Source: Lewinella sp. W8
GTDB taxonomy: Bacteria; Bacteroidota; Bacteroidia; Chitinophagales; Saprospiraceae
Length of the DNA stretch: 64,000 nucleotides
Assembly (NCBI RefSeq): GCF_004375085.3
Contig: NZ_SNAQ03000001.1
Span: 496,001-560,000 of the forward strand
Reading direction: 5' to 3'
In this document: one piece after another, positions 17,689 through 26,104 of the stretch
Layout: every line of letters starts with the position of its first letter
How positions within the stretch are numbered: the first letter of the stretch is position 1
The notes under the pieces: generated by a model
Told to the model about the DNA's origin: nothing
What the model saw: only the letters and a program-made list of their open reading frames with translations
Database searches by the model: none
Made by a program: the position numbers and the translations under genes

Positions 17689-18792
17689 TTAGTTCAGCCA
17701 CTGCGCCCCGTACTCCTCGACCAGGATGTTGTCGTATTCGTCGGCTTTCTCGAAGAGGTGTTCGAAACGGGGAAGGGCGGTTTCCACGGTCAGATAACGA
17801 TCGTAGATCAGGAGAGAAAGCACGACGTCGCGGCCGTAGGTACTAAAGGTCAGCTGGGGTAGCTTGAAATTTTCTTTGAGTAGGAAAGAAAACAGTTCTG
17901 GCCGTGGGATGTCCGGCAGACGGCAGAGGTAGGCATCGCCGGTCACCAGTCCAGAATCCTCGTGGTAGGCCATCTGAATGATGGCACTGCCCTGGCGGAT
18001 GCTCCACAGATTAGGACCCCGGCGGGCCAGTTGTGGATTGTGTCCGGCGGTTTTGATGATGTCTTCCACCGTAGCAGAGACTCCGGTGGGTTCATAATCT
18101 TCGACCAGATCGGGCGTCACCAGGGGGTTGCCGCAGTTGGGGCAGTGACCGTTGGGGTTTACGATGACTTCAAAGATGATCTCCCGGCAACTGAAGCAGC
18201 GGGCGGCGGGCCGGCCGTGGCCGGCCTTGAAATGGTCGAGGCATTCCTTGATCGTGGCCGTGGGCAGGCTGAGCGCGCGCCCCTTACCCTCCTGAATGTC
18301 GTACATATTGATACCGGCCAGGTGGCCGGCCTTCGTGAACAGGGGGCCACCGCTGTGGCTGGCCTCCTGCCAGGCGTCATGAACGATGAAGGAAATACCG
18401 TGGTGCAGGTGACCGAGTTCCAGCACCTTGCCTTCGCTGATGCGCATGGAGTGCCCGAAATGCTGGCCGAGGGCCAGCACCTCCGTGCCCGGCTCGGGTG
18501 GCGTTTCGGCCAGGGGAAGTTCCGGAAGGTCGAAGGGCCGGGCCGGTCGCAAAAAAGCCAGATCGTAGTAGGCGTCCAGGTACACCACGGCGGCGAGCTG
18601 TTCGGACTCCCGCTCACTGCCGATCACGACGGTAGCGTTGTCCCGCACGACGTGCTCGTTGGTGACCAGCAACTCCCGTCGGGGAAGGTAAACCCCCGTA
18701 CCCGTACTGAAGGGCGTGGCTACCTGGAAAACGTAATCTGATAACTTCGCGATAAGGCAAGGCTTTGGTAACGGCGAATCTACAAAATTCAC
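17689..18792 (-). CDS. Cytoplasmic trypsin-like protease with zinc ribbon and C-terminal YbjN-like domain
   Basis: 367 residues from a GTG at 18792; no nearby ATG fits. Three parts are visible. (1) A chymotrypsin-fold protease with His47 (LLVTNEHVV), Asp77 (YYDLAFL) and Ser147 (ASHSGGPLF). (2) A four-Cys zinc ribbon, Cys199, Cys202, Cys217 and Cys220. (3) About 130 C-terminal residues of alternating helices and strands (DIIKTAGHN to FEHLFEKADEYDNIL) resembling the YbjN/type III secretion chaperone-like fold. No signal peptide, so it probably works in the cytoplasm, unlike DegP relatives. It is divergent from the membrane MutS-like gene, with a 59-bp gap. The third-domain assignment is tentative. 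Confidence 0.75.
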   Translation of the reverse strand: MNFVDSPLPKPCLIAKLSDYVFQVATPFSTGTGVYLPRRELLVTNEHVVRDNATVVIGSERESEQLAAVVYLDAYYDLAFLRPARPFDLPELPLAETPPEPGTEVLALGQHFGHSMRISEGKVLELGHLHHGISFIVHDAWQEASHSGGPLFTKAGHLAGINMYDIQEGKGRALSLPTATIKECLDHFKAGHGRPAARCFSCREIIFEVIVNPNGHCPNCGNPLVTPDLVEDYEPTGVSATVEDIIKTAGHNPQLARRGPNLWSIRQGSAIIQMAYHEDSGLVTGDAYLCRLPDIPRPELFSFLLKENFKLPQLTFSTYGRDVVLSLLIYDRYLTVETALPRFEHLFEKADEYDNILVEEYGAQWLN

Positions 18793-18851
18793 CCCGATCG
18801 TACTACCAAAGAGGTCCGGGCAGTCGCCCGAAGATCGTACCTTCGCCGTCG

Positions 18852-20642
18852 ATGAGTGACCCTAGTCAGTACTACCAAACCCTTTGGCAATCGGCTTCTA
18901 CGGAAGCAGCATATTTTGCGCGTCGTTACGAACGATTTTCCCTGATTCGGCTCTTCCTCGTCCTGGCGTGGGTGGCCGGACTGATCCTGGTTTTTTCCTG
19001 GGACTGGCGTTTTGGCCTGCTATTTTTTGCCCTATCCGTACCCGTCATTGCCCGGGGCGTCCGGTGGCACCGCAGCCTCGAACGAGCGTCTTCCCTCGCC
19101 AGTATCCGGGCTAAGCTGGCCCGGGCGGAGCTGCAATCCCTGGAGCACGACTTCAGCGCCTGGGAAGACGGGAGCACCTTTCTGCATCCTCAGCACCCCT
19201 ACGCGCTGGACCTGGATGTTTTCGGACCGCATAGTCTGTTTCAATTCCTCAATCGAACCGTTACGGCCCCCGGTCAGGCCTATCTGGCCGAGCAGTTGCT
19301 GGTGCCCGCGAAAGAGGAAGCGGCGGCGCGGACGCAGGTGCAAAGTATTGCCCTGGCGGCCGTGCCCGACTGGTGCATCGAGTTCCGCGCCCTCGGCGAC
19401 GCCCTGGAGGATACCGCCCAACACCAGCAGCGGCTACTCGCCTGGCTGGACCGACCGGCCGTGGTGGAAGGTCGTTGGGACAAAACGATGCTCTGGCTGG
19501 CCGTCCCGCTGACCTTAATCTCCATTGCCTGGATGCTCTTCATGCCGATCTGGCAACTGGGCGTGCTTTTCCTCGTACCGACCTTCCTGCAACTGCGGAA
19601 ATACAAGGAACGGATTGAACGCGAACACGCCTACGTTTCTGAGATGGGAAAACTGCTGGGGCAGTACGCCGATTTACTGGCCCAGTTGGAATCTGCTCCG
19701 GAAGTGGTGCAACCGAAGGCCAACCGTACGCCTTCGATCCCCGCCATGCGGCGGTTGGGGTACCTCATCAGTCAACTGGACGTGCGCTACAACCCCTTCG
19801 TGATTTTGCTGGAGGTGTCCGGATTATGGAGCTTGCAGTGGCTCTCCCGCCTGGACGCCTGGCGGGAAAGTCACCGGGCGGCCCTGCCCGGGTGGCTGGA
19901 AACGATGGCGCGGACGGACGCCCTGGTCAGTTGGGCGACCCTGCGCTTCAATCAGCCCGAATGGACCGATGCGGAATGGACCCGGGAGCCCCTCCTGGAG
20001 GCCAGTGAACTGGGGCATCCTCTGCTGCATCCTTCCAGCAGGGTGACGAACGATATCCGCATGCGCACCGACGGGCACATTCAGCTCGTGACCGGTAGCA
20101 ACATGGCCGGAAAATCGACCTGGCTGCGGACGGTGGGGGTGAACCTCGTGCTGATGCAGGCCGGAGGCCCCGTATGTGCCCGGCACCTGCGCTCCGGCGC
20201 CCTGAACGTCTGGACGAGTATGCGCACCCAGGATGACCTGAGCGAAAGCACCTCGAGTTTTTACGCTGAACTGAAGCGACTGAAGGCCATCATTGAGGCC
20301 GTGGCGGACCCCCAACAGCAGGTCTTTTTTCTGCTCGACGAAATTCTCAAGGGAACCAACTCCCGCGACCGCCACACCGGCGCCCGGGCCCTTATTCGCC
20401 AGCTGATTCGGGACCTCGGGGCCGGGATCATCGCAACCCACGACCTGGAACTGGCCGCTCTGGAGGGAGAACCCGGCAGCAAGGTGGAAAATTATGCGAT
20501 GGAGGTACAGACCGAAGGAGATCAGCTAACGTTTGACTATAAACTCCATCGCGGGGTGAGTAAGAGCTTTAACGCTACGGCCCTCATGGCCCGGATGGGC
20601 ATCGAGATTCCGCCGGACGAAATCAAACTCCACCACGACTAA
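18852..20642 (+). CDS. Membrane-anchored MutS-like ATPase
   Basis: 596 residues from the ATG at 18852. Two hydrophobic pairs, about 30-65 and 215-250, look like membrane helices. The C-terminal third is a MutS ATPase domain: Walker A GSNMAGKST from 415, the glycine-rich ESTSSFYAELKRL signature segment, Walker B FFLLDEILKGTNS and the switch His in IIATHD. The mismatch-recognition domain of true MutS (with its Phe-X-Glu) is missing, and a full mutS gene is elsewhere in the window. Such membrane MutS-like proteins are common in Bacteroidota and have no established role. galE begins 15 bp after its stop, so the two are probably cotranscribed. Confidence 0.85.
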   Translation: MSDPSQYYQTLWQSASTEAAYFARRYERFSLIRLFLVLAWVAGLILVFSWDWRFGLLFFALSVPVIARGVRWHRSLERASSLASIRAKLARAELQSLEHDFSAWEDGSTFLHPQHPYALDLDVFGPHSLFQFLNRTVTAPGQAYLAEQLLVPAKEEAAARTQVQSIALAAVPDWCIEFRALGDALEDTAQHQQRLLAWLDRPAVVEGRWDKTMLWLAVPLTLISIAWMLFMPIWQLGVLFLVPTFLQLRKYKERIEREHAYVSEMGKLLGQYADLLAQLESAPEVVQPKANRTPSIPAMRRLGYLISQLDVRYNPFVILLEVSGLWSLQWLSRLDAWRESHRAALPGWLETMARTDALVSWATLRFNQPEWTDAEWTREPLLEASELGHPLLHPSSRVTNDIRMRTDGHIQLVTGSNMAGKSTWLRTVGVNLVLMQAGGPVCARHLRSGALNVWTSMRTQDDLSESTSSFYAELKRLKAIIEAVADPQQQVFFLLDEILKGTNSRDRHTGARALIRQLIRDLGAGIIATHDLELAALEGEPGSKVENYAMEVQTEGDQLTFDYKLHRGVSKSFNATALMARMGIEIPPDEIKLHHD

Positions 20643-20657
20643 ACACATTGACCCAGC

Positions 20658-21683
20658 ATGAAGAAGAAAAGAATTCTGGTAACCGGAGGAGCGGGATACA
20701 TTGGTAGTCATACCATCGTTGATCTGATTGAAAGCGGCTACGAGGTCGTCAGTGCGGACAACTTCCACAATGCCCGCCCCGAGACCTTCGCGGGAATTCG
20801 TGCGATCACCGGGGTGGAGGTGAAAAATTACGCCATCGACCTGGCGGACTCCCGGGCGGCCGCCGCCATGTTTGCCCGGGAAGAGTTTGACGGAGCCATC
20901 CACTTTGCGGCCTACAAACTCGTGGGGGAAAGCGTGGAAAAGCCGTTGGCTTACTTCCGCAATAACCTCAACAGCCTCCTCAACGTCATGGAGGGCCTAC
21001 GGAGCCAGGGCAGTTCTAATCTGGTGTTTTCCAGTTCCTGTTCGGTCTACGGCAACGCCCGGGAACTTCCCGTGACGGAGGCCACTCCGCGGCAGGAAGC
21101 GGAAAGCCCCTACGCGCGGACCAAGCAAATGGGGGAAGACATCATCTTCGATTTTTGTCGGGCCAATCCCTACTGCCGGGCAACGATCCTGCGGTACTTC
21201 AATCCGGCCGGGGCACACGAGAGTGGCAAAATCGGGGAGGACCCCGCCAACTCCCCTTCTAACCTGGTGCCGGTCATCACGGCCGTAGCGGCGGGGAAAC
21301 TGGAAAAACTCACGGTATTCGGGGATGATTATCCGACGCGGGACGGTTCCTGCGTGCGGGATTACATCCACGTGATGGACCTGGCCCGGGCCCACACCCT
21401 GGCACTCCGGCACATGCTGGAAGACAAGGTGCCCAATAATCCCGAGGTGTTTAACCTGGGCATCGGGGAGGGCCTGACGGTGCTTGAGGTGATCGATGCC
21501 TTCGAGCGGGTATCCGGCGTGAAGCTGAATTACGAAATCGGTCCTCGCCGCCCCGGTGACGTCGTGGCGGTATACGCCGACCGGACCCGGGCGGCCATCG
21601 AGCTGGGCTGGACGCCGGAGCGTGGAGTAGAAGACATCATGGCCACGGCCTGGGCCTGGGAGAAGCAGCTTGGCAAGGGATAG
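20658..21683 (+). CDS. galE: UDP-glucose 4-epimerase
   Basis: 341 residues. Extended SDR with the NAD motif GGAGYIGS (9-16), the substrate-side motif FAAYKLVGESVEKP, catalytic Ser-Ser-Ser region FSSSCSVYG and catalytic Tyr152/Lys156 in YARTK. RYFNPAGAHESG and DGSCVRDYIHVMDLA are typical of GalE. It interconverts UDP-glucose and UDP-galactose for envelope glycans and galactose use. Second gene of a likely pair with the MutS-like ATPase. Confidence 0.95.
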   Translation: MKKKRILVTGGAGYIGSHTIVDLIESGYEVVSADNFHNARPETFAGIRAITGVEVKNYAIDLADSRAAAAMFAREEFDGAIHFAAYKLVGESVEKPLAYFRNNLNSLLNVMEGLRSQGSSNLVFSSSCSVYGNARELPVTEATPRQEAESPYARTKQMGEDIIFDFCRANPYCRATILRYFNPAGAHESGKIGEDPANSPSNLVPVITAVAAGKLEKLTVFGDDYPTRDGSCVRDYIHVMDLARAHTLALRHMLEDKVPNNPEVFNLGIGEGLTVLEVIDAFERVSGVKLNYEIGPRRPGDVVAVYADRTRAAIELGWTPERGVEDIMATAWAWEKQLGKG

Positions 21684-21762
21684 GCCGGTCGGTCAGGGCC
21701 TTGCCATGTTTGGGGACCATTTTCCCGAATACAGATGGGGATAGACCGATTGGCATCGGATC

Positions 21763-21954
21763 TAGGGTGATAAAAATTTCGCGTTTAAGCTATATATACA
21801 TCTAGTGTTCGGACGCCATTTCACTCGGCTAGGCCTTCGTGAAACAAGCTTCCGACCACGGTTTAGCCCTGGTCTGAATAGTGTATGACGAAGCCGATAG
21901 CTTTCGGGGTCGGCAAGGAAGGTCCGGTCAGAACAGTGGATGTTTATCACCCTA
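21763..21954. mobile_element. 192-bp MITE-like element with TIRs and target duplication
   Basis: Perfect 12-bp terminal inverted repeats, TAGGGTGATAAA at 21763-21774 and its complement at 21943-21954. They are flanked outside by CATCGGATC (21754-21762) and CATTGGATC (21955-21963), an 8-of-9 direct repeat that reads as a target-site duplication. The interior has no transposase; a 67-codon reverse frame inside it resembles nothing I know. This is the expected form of a non-autonomous element mobilised in trans. It fills most of the gap between galE and the hydrolase gene. Confidence 0.75.
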
Positions 21955-22033
21955 CATTGGATCAACTAAAAGAGTGCGCCAGTAGGGGCGGGAAACACAA
22001 CCCTTCGGGATGCCTGATCATTTACTACTTACA

Positions 22034-22813
22034 ATGACCTCAGAGCCAACTTTAACCATTGTGGGCACGGCTACCTCTCAGGGAGTTCCGGTGCTGGGCT
22101 GTGACTGTCCGGTGTGCACCTCCGGTGACCCCAGGGACCAGCGCCTGCGGGCGAGCGTGTTGTTGCGGAACGGAACGGAAACCCTGGCCGTAGACGCGGG
22201 GCCGGATTTTCGGACGCAGCTGTTGCGGGAGCGCGTGCACTCCCTGGCGGGACTTATTCTGACGCACGAACACAATGATCATACCGCCGGACTGGACGAC
22301 GTGCGCCCATATTGTTTCCGGCAAAAGATTGATATGCCGGTGTATTGCCTGCCCAGAGTGGCCGAAGAGCTCCGGAGCCGGTTTGCCTACGCCTTTAGTG
22401 ATTATCCCGGGGTGCCCCGACTGGACATCCGGGAGGTTGGCTTTGGGGAGGAGATCAACTTTAATGGGCGGGCCGTGACCCTGTTGGAGGTACTTCACGG
22501 CAAGCTGCCTATTTTGGGGTTGCGTATTGGCGACCTTGCTTACCTAACGGATGCAAAGACCCTGCCGGAGCGGACCCTGAGACAATTACGTGGGGTGAAG
22601 ACCGTCATTATTTCTGCCCTGCATCACCAGGGGACCCATTCTCATCTTTCCCTGGAAGAGGCCCTGGAATACGTGGAGCGAATCGGTGCTGAACGTGGGG
22701 TAATCACTCACCTGAGTCACCGGATGGGGACCGCTGCAGCGGTGGAGGCCATGTTGCCGGATAAGGTCCGGTGCGGATTTGATGGAATGCGAATAATCAT
22801 TGGCCGAAGCTAA
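22034..22813 (+). CDS. PhnP-like metallo-beta-lactamase-fold hydrolase
   Basis: 259 residues from the ATG at 22034, chosen over an ATG at 22010 because family members begin just before the strand leading to GTATSQGVPVLGC. Metal motif HEHNDH at 78-83, further ligands in LTDAKT and the ISALHHQGTHSHLSLEEAL segment, and a Cys cluster GCDCPVC at 22-28 as in the structural zinc site of PhnP-type phosphodiesterases. It probably hydrolyses a cyclic or linear phosphodiester in the cytoplasm. The substrate is unknown; no phn genes are nearby. Confidence 0.88.
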   Translation: MTSEPTLTIVGTATSQGVPVLGCDCPVCTSGDPRDQRLRASVLLRNGTETLAVDAGPDFRTQLLRERVHSLAGLILTHEHNDHTAGLDDVRPYCFRQKIDMPVYCLPRVAEELRSRFAYAFSDYPGVPRLDIREVGFGEEINFNGRAVTLLEVLHGKLPILGLRIGDLAYLTDAKTLPERTLRQLRGVKTVIISALHHQGTHSHLSLEEALEYVERIGAERGVITHLSHRMGTAAAVEAMLPDKVRCGFDGMRIIIGRS

Positions 22814-23212
22814 GATTGGGCGGGAGCAAACTTCAGTAAAAAATCAGGAGGGACGATACTTGCATAGACAAGGATTGCATTTCTCCTTCCAATCACCCGA
22901 TCTTTAGGGAATTAGGCCCAGGAGTGAAGCCTTTGCCCTTTTGGGAGAATTTACTTGTTTATAGTCTCGAAACGATTGGCCCCAATACGCAACTGCCGTA
23001 TTGGGGTTTAATTTTGGTGAGATACCGGTGCGGAAGGAGGCTGGTATCGCGATAGGTGTTGGGGCAATTATTTAGCAGTTTTGCTTCACATCATCATATT
23101 TTAATCGACTTGTTTTATATAATTTATCCCCTTCATTTGTAGGCGCCTCAGAGGCAGCGTTAAACGCAGGGAATACCTATATTGGTGGTTCCCCTCACCT
23201 AAAATACTACTT
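22814..23212. other. 400-bp intergenic region with terminator hairpin
   Basis: Holds a hairpin at 22980-23006 (10-bp stem CCCCAATACG, 7-base loop, then TTTAATTTT) that can terminate forward transcription about 170 bases after the hydrolase gene. The remainder becomes A/T-rich toward the next gene. No further gene or repeat seen. Confidence 0.55.
22980..23013 (+). terminator. Rho-independent terminator
   Basis: 10-bp stem CCCCAATACG / CGTATTGGGG followed by a T-rich tail, on the strand of the PhnP-like gene. Confidence 0.65.
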
Positions 23213-24433
23213 GTGCAAGATCAAGAGTACCCATTAAATAAGTACCGCATTGACCTTGAAGAGACTTACCGCGAGCTGAAAGAAACAGAGTGGAGCAATA
23301 AGCACGAGCTTCCTAAAAAAATGGCGCTACTATCCTGGCAGGCGGATCGGCAGTACTTGCTTTATCAATGCCGACTCTTCATGCGGTATCAACTCTACCC
23401 TACAATATTCCGGGCGGACAAGCTGCCCCTGGCGGAAGAGCACTTTGAGGAGTTCAAGATGCTGTTGGGGCGACGGGCCGTGCAAATACAATCTGAGCCC
23501 ATGCTACTGGCCTACCAAAAGGTCAGCACTATTTTTTCCAGGGAATTAAATGATCCTACGTTGGAAGACGAGGTTGAAGACTTTTTCTTCTTCATGGAGG
23601 CTAACGTATCGAAGATTACCCTGGAGGACTACGTGGACCTTTTGGGGTGCATTGGTTCTTTTGCTACGATGGCCAGTAATAAGGGAGTCGAGGCGATGGG
23701 GCCCATTAGCTTTCGGGCCAAGTTGATGGTGATTGACCGAAAGTACGGAGCTAGTTGGTCATCGGGAACCACCAACGACCTGCCGGCGTCCTACCTGACC
23801 AATGTGGTGATTCAGGCCATCAGATTCCGGGAAGAATTTGAATGGTCAATGGTGCCGGTTGACGGAATTGAGAATACGGACGAAAGCCGCAGTGTTCATG
23901 AGTGGGCGCACCGTTTCGTAGGTATTTATGGCAGTAAGGTGCATAGAAATGACCGGGGATTCTCCCTGGCCTTTTGTCGGGCGCTGCTTTTCCTGGATGA
24001 AGGGAAATACCGGGAGGCGATTCCTCACCTTAAAACGAGGAGTAAAACTAATCAGGATGAGCGAAAATTGGCGCTGAAGAAGCTCACCATCCAGACGTAT
24101 TATGACCTGATGCATACGGGGCAAAAGGGAGACCCCCAGGCGGCGCGGAAACTGATCAAAAATTTTCCGGCCTTCTTGAAAAACTACGATGCGATGATTA
24201 ATGATTTGGAGCTGCGTAAGCAGAAGCTTGCGTACCAGTTCCAGCTACATCGTAATTTCTTATCGGTTTTCCGAGAAATGCTCAAGTTGGAGGATTATTT
24301 GAATGATACCCCTGAATCCATCAAACGATCGCGTCATTTGAACGCAGAAAGAAAGCGACTGCTAGCGCAGCTGGCACAAAATGGTCGGAGCAGTGACCTC
24401 TGGTTGCAGGAACACTTAAGGAGGTTAAATTAA
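23213..24433 (+). CDS. Helical protein of unknown function
   Basis: 406 residues from a GTG at 23213; the first in-frame ATG lies 37 codons in and would cut into a regular helix, so GTG is preferred. I do not recognise the family. The protein looks almost fully alpha-helical, with a TPR-like segment around FCRALLFLDEGKYREAIPHL (about 255-275) and a long basic/acidic helix pair near the C-terminus (NDLELRKQKLAYQFQLHRNFLSV). No signal peptide or catalytic motif. Base use is more A/T-rich than the galE region. It opens the accessory island and ends at a perfect 30-bp palindrome. Confidence 0.7.
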   Translation: MQDQEYPLNKYRIDLEETYRELKETEWSNKHELPKKMALLSWQADRQYLLYQCRLFMRYQLYPTIFRADKLPLAEEHFEEFKMLLGRRAVQIQSEPMLLAYQKVSTIFSRELNDPTLEDEVEDFFFFMEANVSKITLEDYVDLLGCIGSFATMASNKGVEAMGPISFRAKLMVIDRKYGASWSSGTTNDLPASYLTNVVIQAIRFREEFEWSMVPVDGIENTDESRSVHEWAHRFVGIYGSKVHRNDRGFSLAFCRALLFLDEGKYREAIPHLKTRSKTNQDERKLALKKLTIQTYYDLMHTGQKGDPQAARKLIKNFPAFLKNYDAMINDLELRKQKLAYQFQLHRNFLSVFREMLKLEDYLNDTPESIKRSRHLNAERKRLLAQLAQNGRSSDLWLQEHLRRLN

Positions 24434-24435
24434 AA

Positions 24436-24465
24436 AGGGGAAGTAGCCGATCGGCTACTTCCCCT
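24436..24465. terminator. 30-bp perfect palindrome between convergent genes
   Basis: AGGGGAAGTAGCCGA followed by its exact complement. It starts 3 bases after the upstream stop codon; a short A-tract before it could serve as a U-run for the reverse gene. Confidence 0.75.
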
Positions 24466-24482
24466 CTCACTCATATCGGGGG

Positions 24483-24830
24483 TTAGAAAACCCAAACCGC
24501 CAGAACTTCCGGACCACTTACGCCATGGTAATAAACCAGGAACCGGTTGGTAGGAGCCGAGGCCATCATCAAGGCTGACAATTGGTCAGTGGTGGTAGGC
24601 CAGAGAACTCCATCGGGAGTTTTGATGATTGCTTCGTTATCCGCGGTGGGAGCGGTAAAGGACCAAGTGGCCAGGTCAGACCCCGCAATTGAGGTCGGAG
24701 TGGCATTGGTCCCGCTGTTCGGAGACGCGGCCCAGTAGGCCAGATCTTCCGCGGATTGTGCGGATAAGGAAAATGAGCTGACTACGATCATTAGGGTGAT
24801 CGCACTGATGAAAAACGATTGCTGAAGCAT
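24483..24830 (-). CDS. Small secreted protein, unknown
   Basis: 115 residues with a clear signal peptide (MLQQSFFISAITLMIVVSSFSLSAQS, cleavage near 24). The mature part is about 90 residues, rich in Ala, Ser and Thr (SPNSGTNATPTSIAGSDLATWSF) and ends in hydrophobic VLAVWVF. No Cys, no T9SS tail, no known domain. Real expression is supported by the signal peptide and by the palindrome at its 3' end. Confidence 0.6.
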   Translation of the reverse strand: MLQQSFFISAITLMIVVSSFSLSAQSAEDLAYWAASPNSGTNATPTSIAGSDLATWSFTAPTADNEAIIKTPDGVLWPTTTDQLSALMMASAPTNRFLVYYHGVSGPEVLAVWVF

Positions 24831-25132
24831 AGTGTCCAGTATTGAGGGATGGTCTCCTCTGTTTTGGCTTTGGAGAAAAGGCCATCAGTGCACTGAAATC
24901 TGCTATAGCTATCACGCCCGTCGGCGCGTGTCGACCAATTTGTTGGAGGCGGCTTTTCGGGGAGGTGGAGGCGTGACGATGGCACGGCTCTGCCTGGTCC
25001 CGGAGCTGCTCTCGGGAAAGCGAGGTTCATATTTTGTGTCGTTCAAGTTTTTGGATATCAGGGTTTTATGTGTAGGGTGGTGTTTGAGGGGATAGGTTCT
25101 GAGTAGGGTTAGGATGCTGACGCCTTGTAATC

Positions 25133-25226
25133 GCAGGCTGAGGGACAGACCTTTGGGGTAGGCGGGTAGCCTGAGGCTACCTCATTGTGATTCTTAGCCT
25201 GCCCGTGTAGTGCGGGCAGGTTTTTT
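25133..25226 (+). ncRNA. Candidate structured RNA ending in a terminator
   Basis: Three pairings are visible on the forward strand: hairpin GGTAGCC-TGA-GGCTACC (25165-25181); a terminator hairpin CCTGCCCG / CGGGCAGG (25198-25205 with 25213-25220) followed by six U; and a longer helix joining GCAGGCTGAG (25133-25142) to CTTAGCCTGC (25193-25202), which overlaps the terminator stem and would exclude it. No forward gene follows within 1.2 kb, so it may be a small RNA or a decayed attenuator. The 5' end is unknown. Confidence 0.4.
25198..25226 (+). terminator. Rho-independent terminator of an orphan forward transcript
   Basis: 8-bp GC-rich stem, 7-base loop, six T. No T-run on the reverse strand, so it does not serve the convergent coiled-coil gene. 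Confidence 0.8.
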
Positions 25227-25245
25227 AGCCTTGGGTAGTGGGTGG

Positions 25246-25935
25246 TCAGGCGCCGGGGAGGGTGTCCCGGGACGGACCGTATAGAATGCTTGAGAAGAGG
25301 AGGCCCAGCATCATGATGAGTAGGCCGGTTGGTAGCTGATAAAGAGGGATTCCGAATTGGGCTAATGCGTACTGGGCGGTGGCTTCCAATCGGCGCTTAT
25401 TATTGCTCCGTATTGCTTCGTTCTTGCGGTGGAGTTGCTGGAAGGCAAGTAGGAGAGAATCCATACTGGCTTGCCGTTCACTGGCAAAGGACGATAACCT
25501 TTCATTGTCCTCACGCAAGTGGGCCGCCAATTGGCGATAGCCGTTCAGGCTATCCTGCTGAATACCGTTGCGTTGTTTCAATTGATCAACGTAGGTGTTG
25601 ATCTTCGCCAGCTCATCATCGGCGGACTCAATTTGTCCCTGGAGGTTGGCGAGCTGCTGGACCTGGCGGTCATTGAGCTTCCGTAATTGAGATTTTTCCT
25701 CCCGGAGGGTGCCGATCTGGGCGTTGGCGTCCTCCAGGGCTTGTCGGGCCCGTTGCTGCTGTGCTTTAATGCCCTGGGCCCATTGTTTCCATTCGGCTAA
25801 CTGCTGGTTTTGGTCACGAATGGTTCGTTGCTGAAAGTCCGACGTAACGCGATGTTCCACTCTCTTTTCATCCTGGAACTTATTAAAGTAGTACATCGCG
25901 ACGCAAACTAAGAAAATTAGAAAGACGTACTTCAT
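25246..25935 (-). CDS. Coiled-coil protein with membrane helix at each end
   Basis: 229 residues. An N-terminal hydrophobic helix (YVFLIFLVCVAMYYF, about 3-17), about 165 residues of uninterrupted coiled coil rich in Gln, Arg, Glu and Leu (ALEDANAQIGTLREEKSQL), and a C-terminal hydrophobic helix (GLLIMMLGLLFSSILYG, about 204-220). The topology suggests a membrane tether or spacer rather than an enzyme. No family recognised. In an island with a CHAT protease it might be a scaffold or target; that is speculation. Confidence 0.65.
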   Translation of the reverse strand: MKYVFLIFLVCVAMYYFNKFQDEKRVEHRVTSDFQQRTIRDQNQQLAEWKQWAQGIKAQQQRARQALEDANAQIGTLREEKSQLRKLNDRQVQQLANLQGQIESADDELAKINTYVDQLKQRNGIQQDSLNGYRQLAAHLREDNERLSSFASERQASMDSLLLAFQQLHRKNEAIRSNNKRRLEATAQYALAQFGIPLYQLPTGLLIMMLGLLFSSILYGPSRDTLPGA

Positions 25936-26064
25936 GACGAAGGTCTTGTTTGTAGACGGGCCATTTACTACCTTACGTATGATTACTACACTACGTACAC
26001 CTAAAGCTAAAGATCCTTACTTCACTAGCTTGGCGGTAACAAATGTGCCGTCGGTTAGAGAATG

Positions 26065-26104
26065 GCCTGGTCTCCTTCCGTTGAAGGAGCCAGGCTCTTT
26101 TTTT
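26065..26104 (+). terminator. Rho-independent terminator
   Basis: Arms from GCCTGGTCTCCTTC (26065-26078) and GAAGGAGCCAGGC (26083-26095) with one bulged base, CGTT loop, followed by TC and eight T. It ends a forward transcript of unknown origin. Confidence 0.85.

Larger units (their letters stand above)
24831..25245. other. 415-bp gene-free stretch in the island
   Basis: Between the secreted protein gene and the coiled-coil gene. Forward reading frames here look spurious. The right half folds into several hairpins ending in a strong forward terminator (see the RNA candidate at 25133-25226). Confidence 0.5.

Noticed and set aside
21762-21965. 67-codon frame inside the MITE as a transposase
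   Set aside because: It spans both terminal repeats and target copies, is too short, and shows no DDE, HUH or other catalytic pattern.
24832-25095. 87-codon forward frame in the island
   Set aside because: No motif, overlaps the promoter region of the reverse secreted-protein gene and is out of step with the RNA-like structure downstream.
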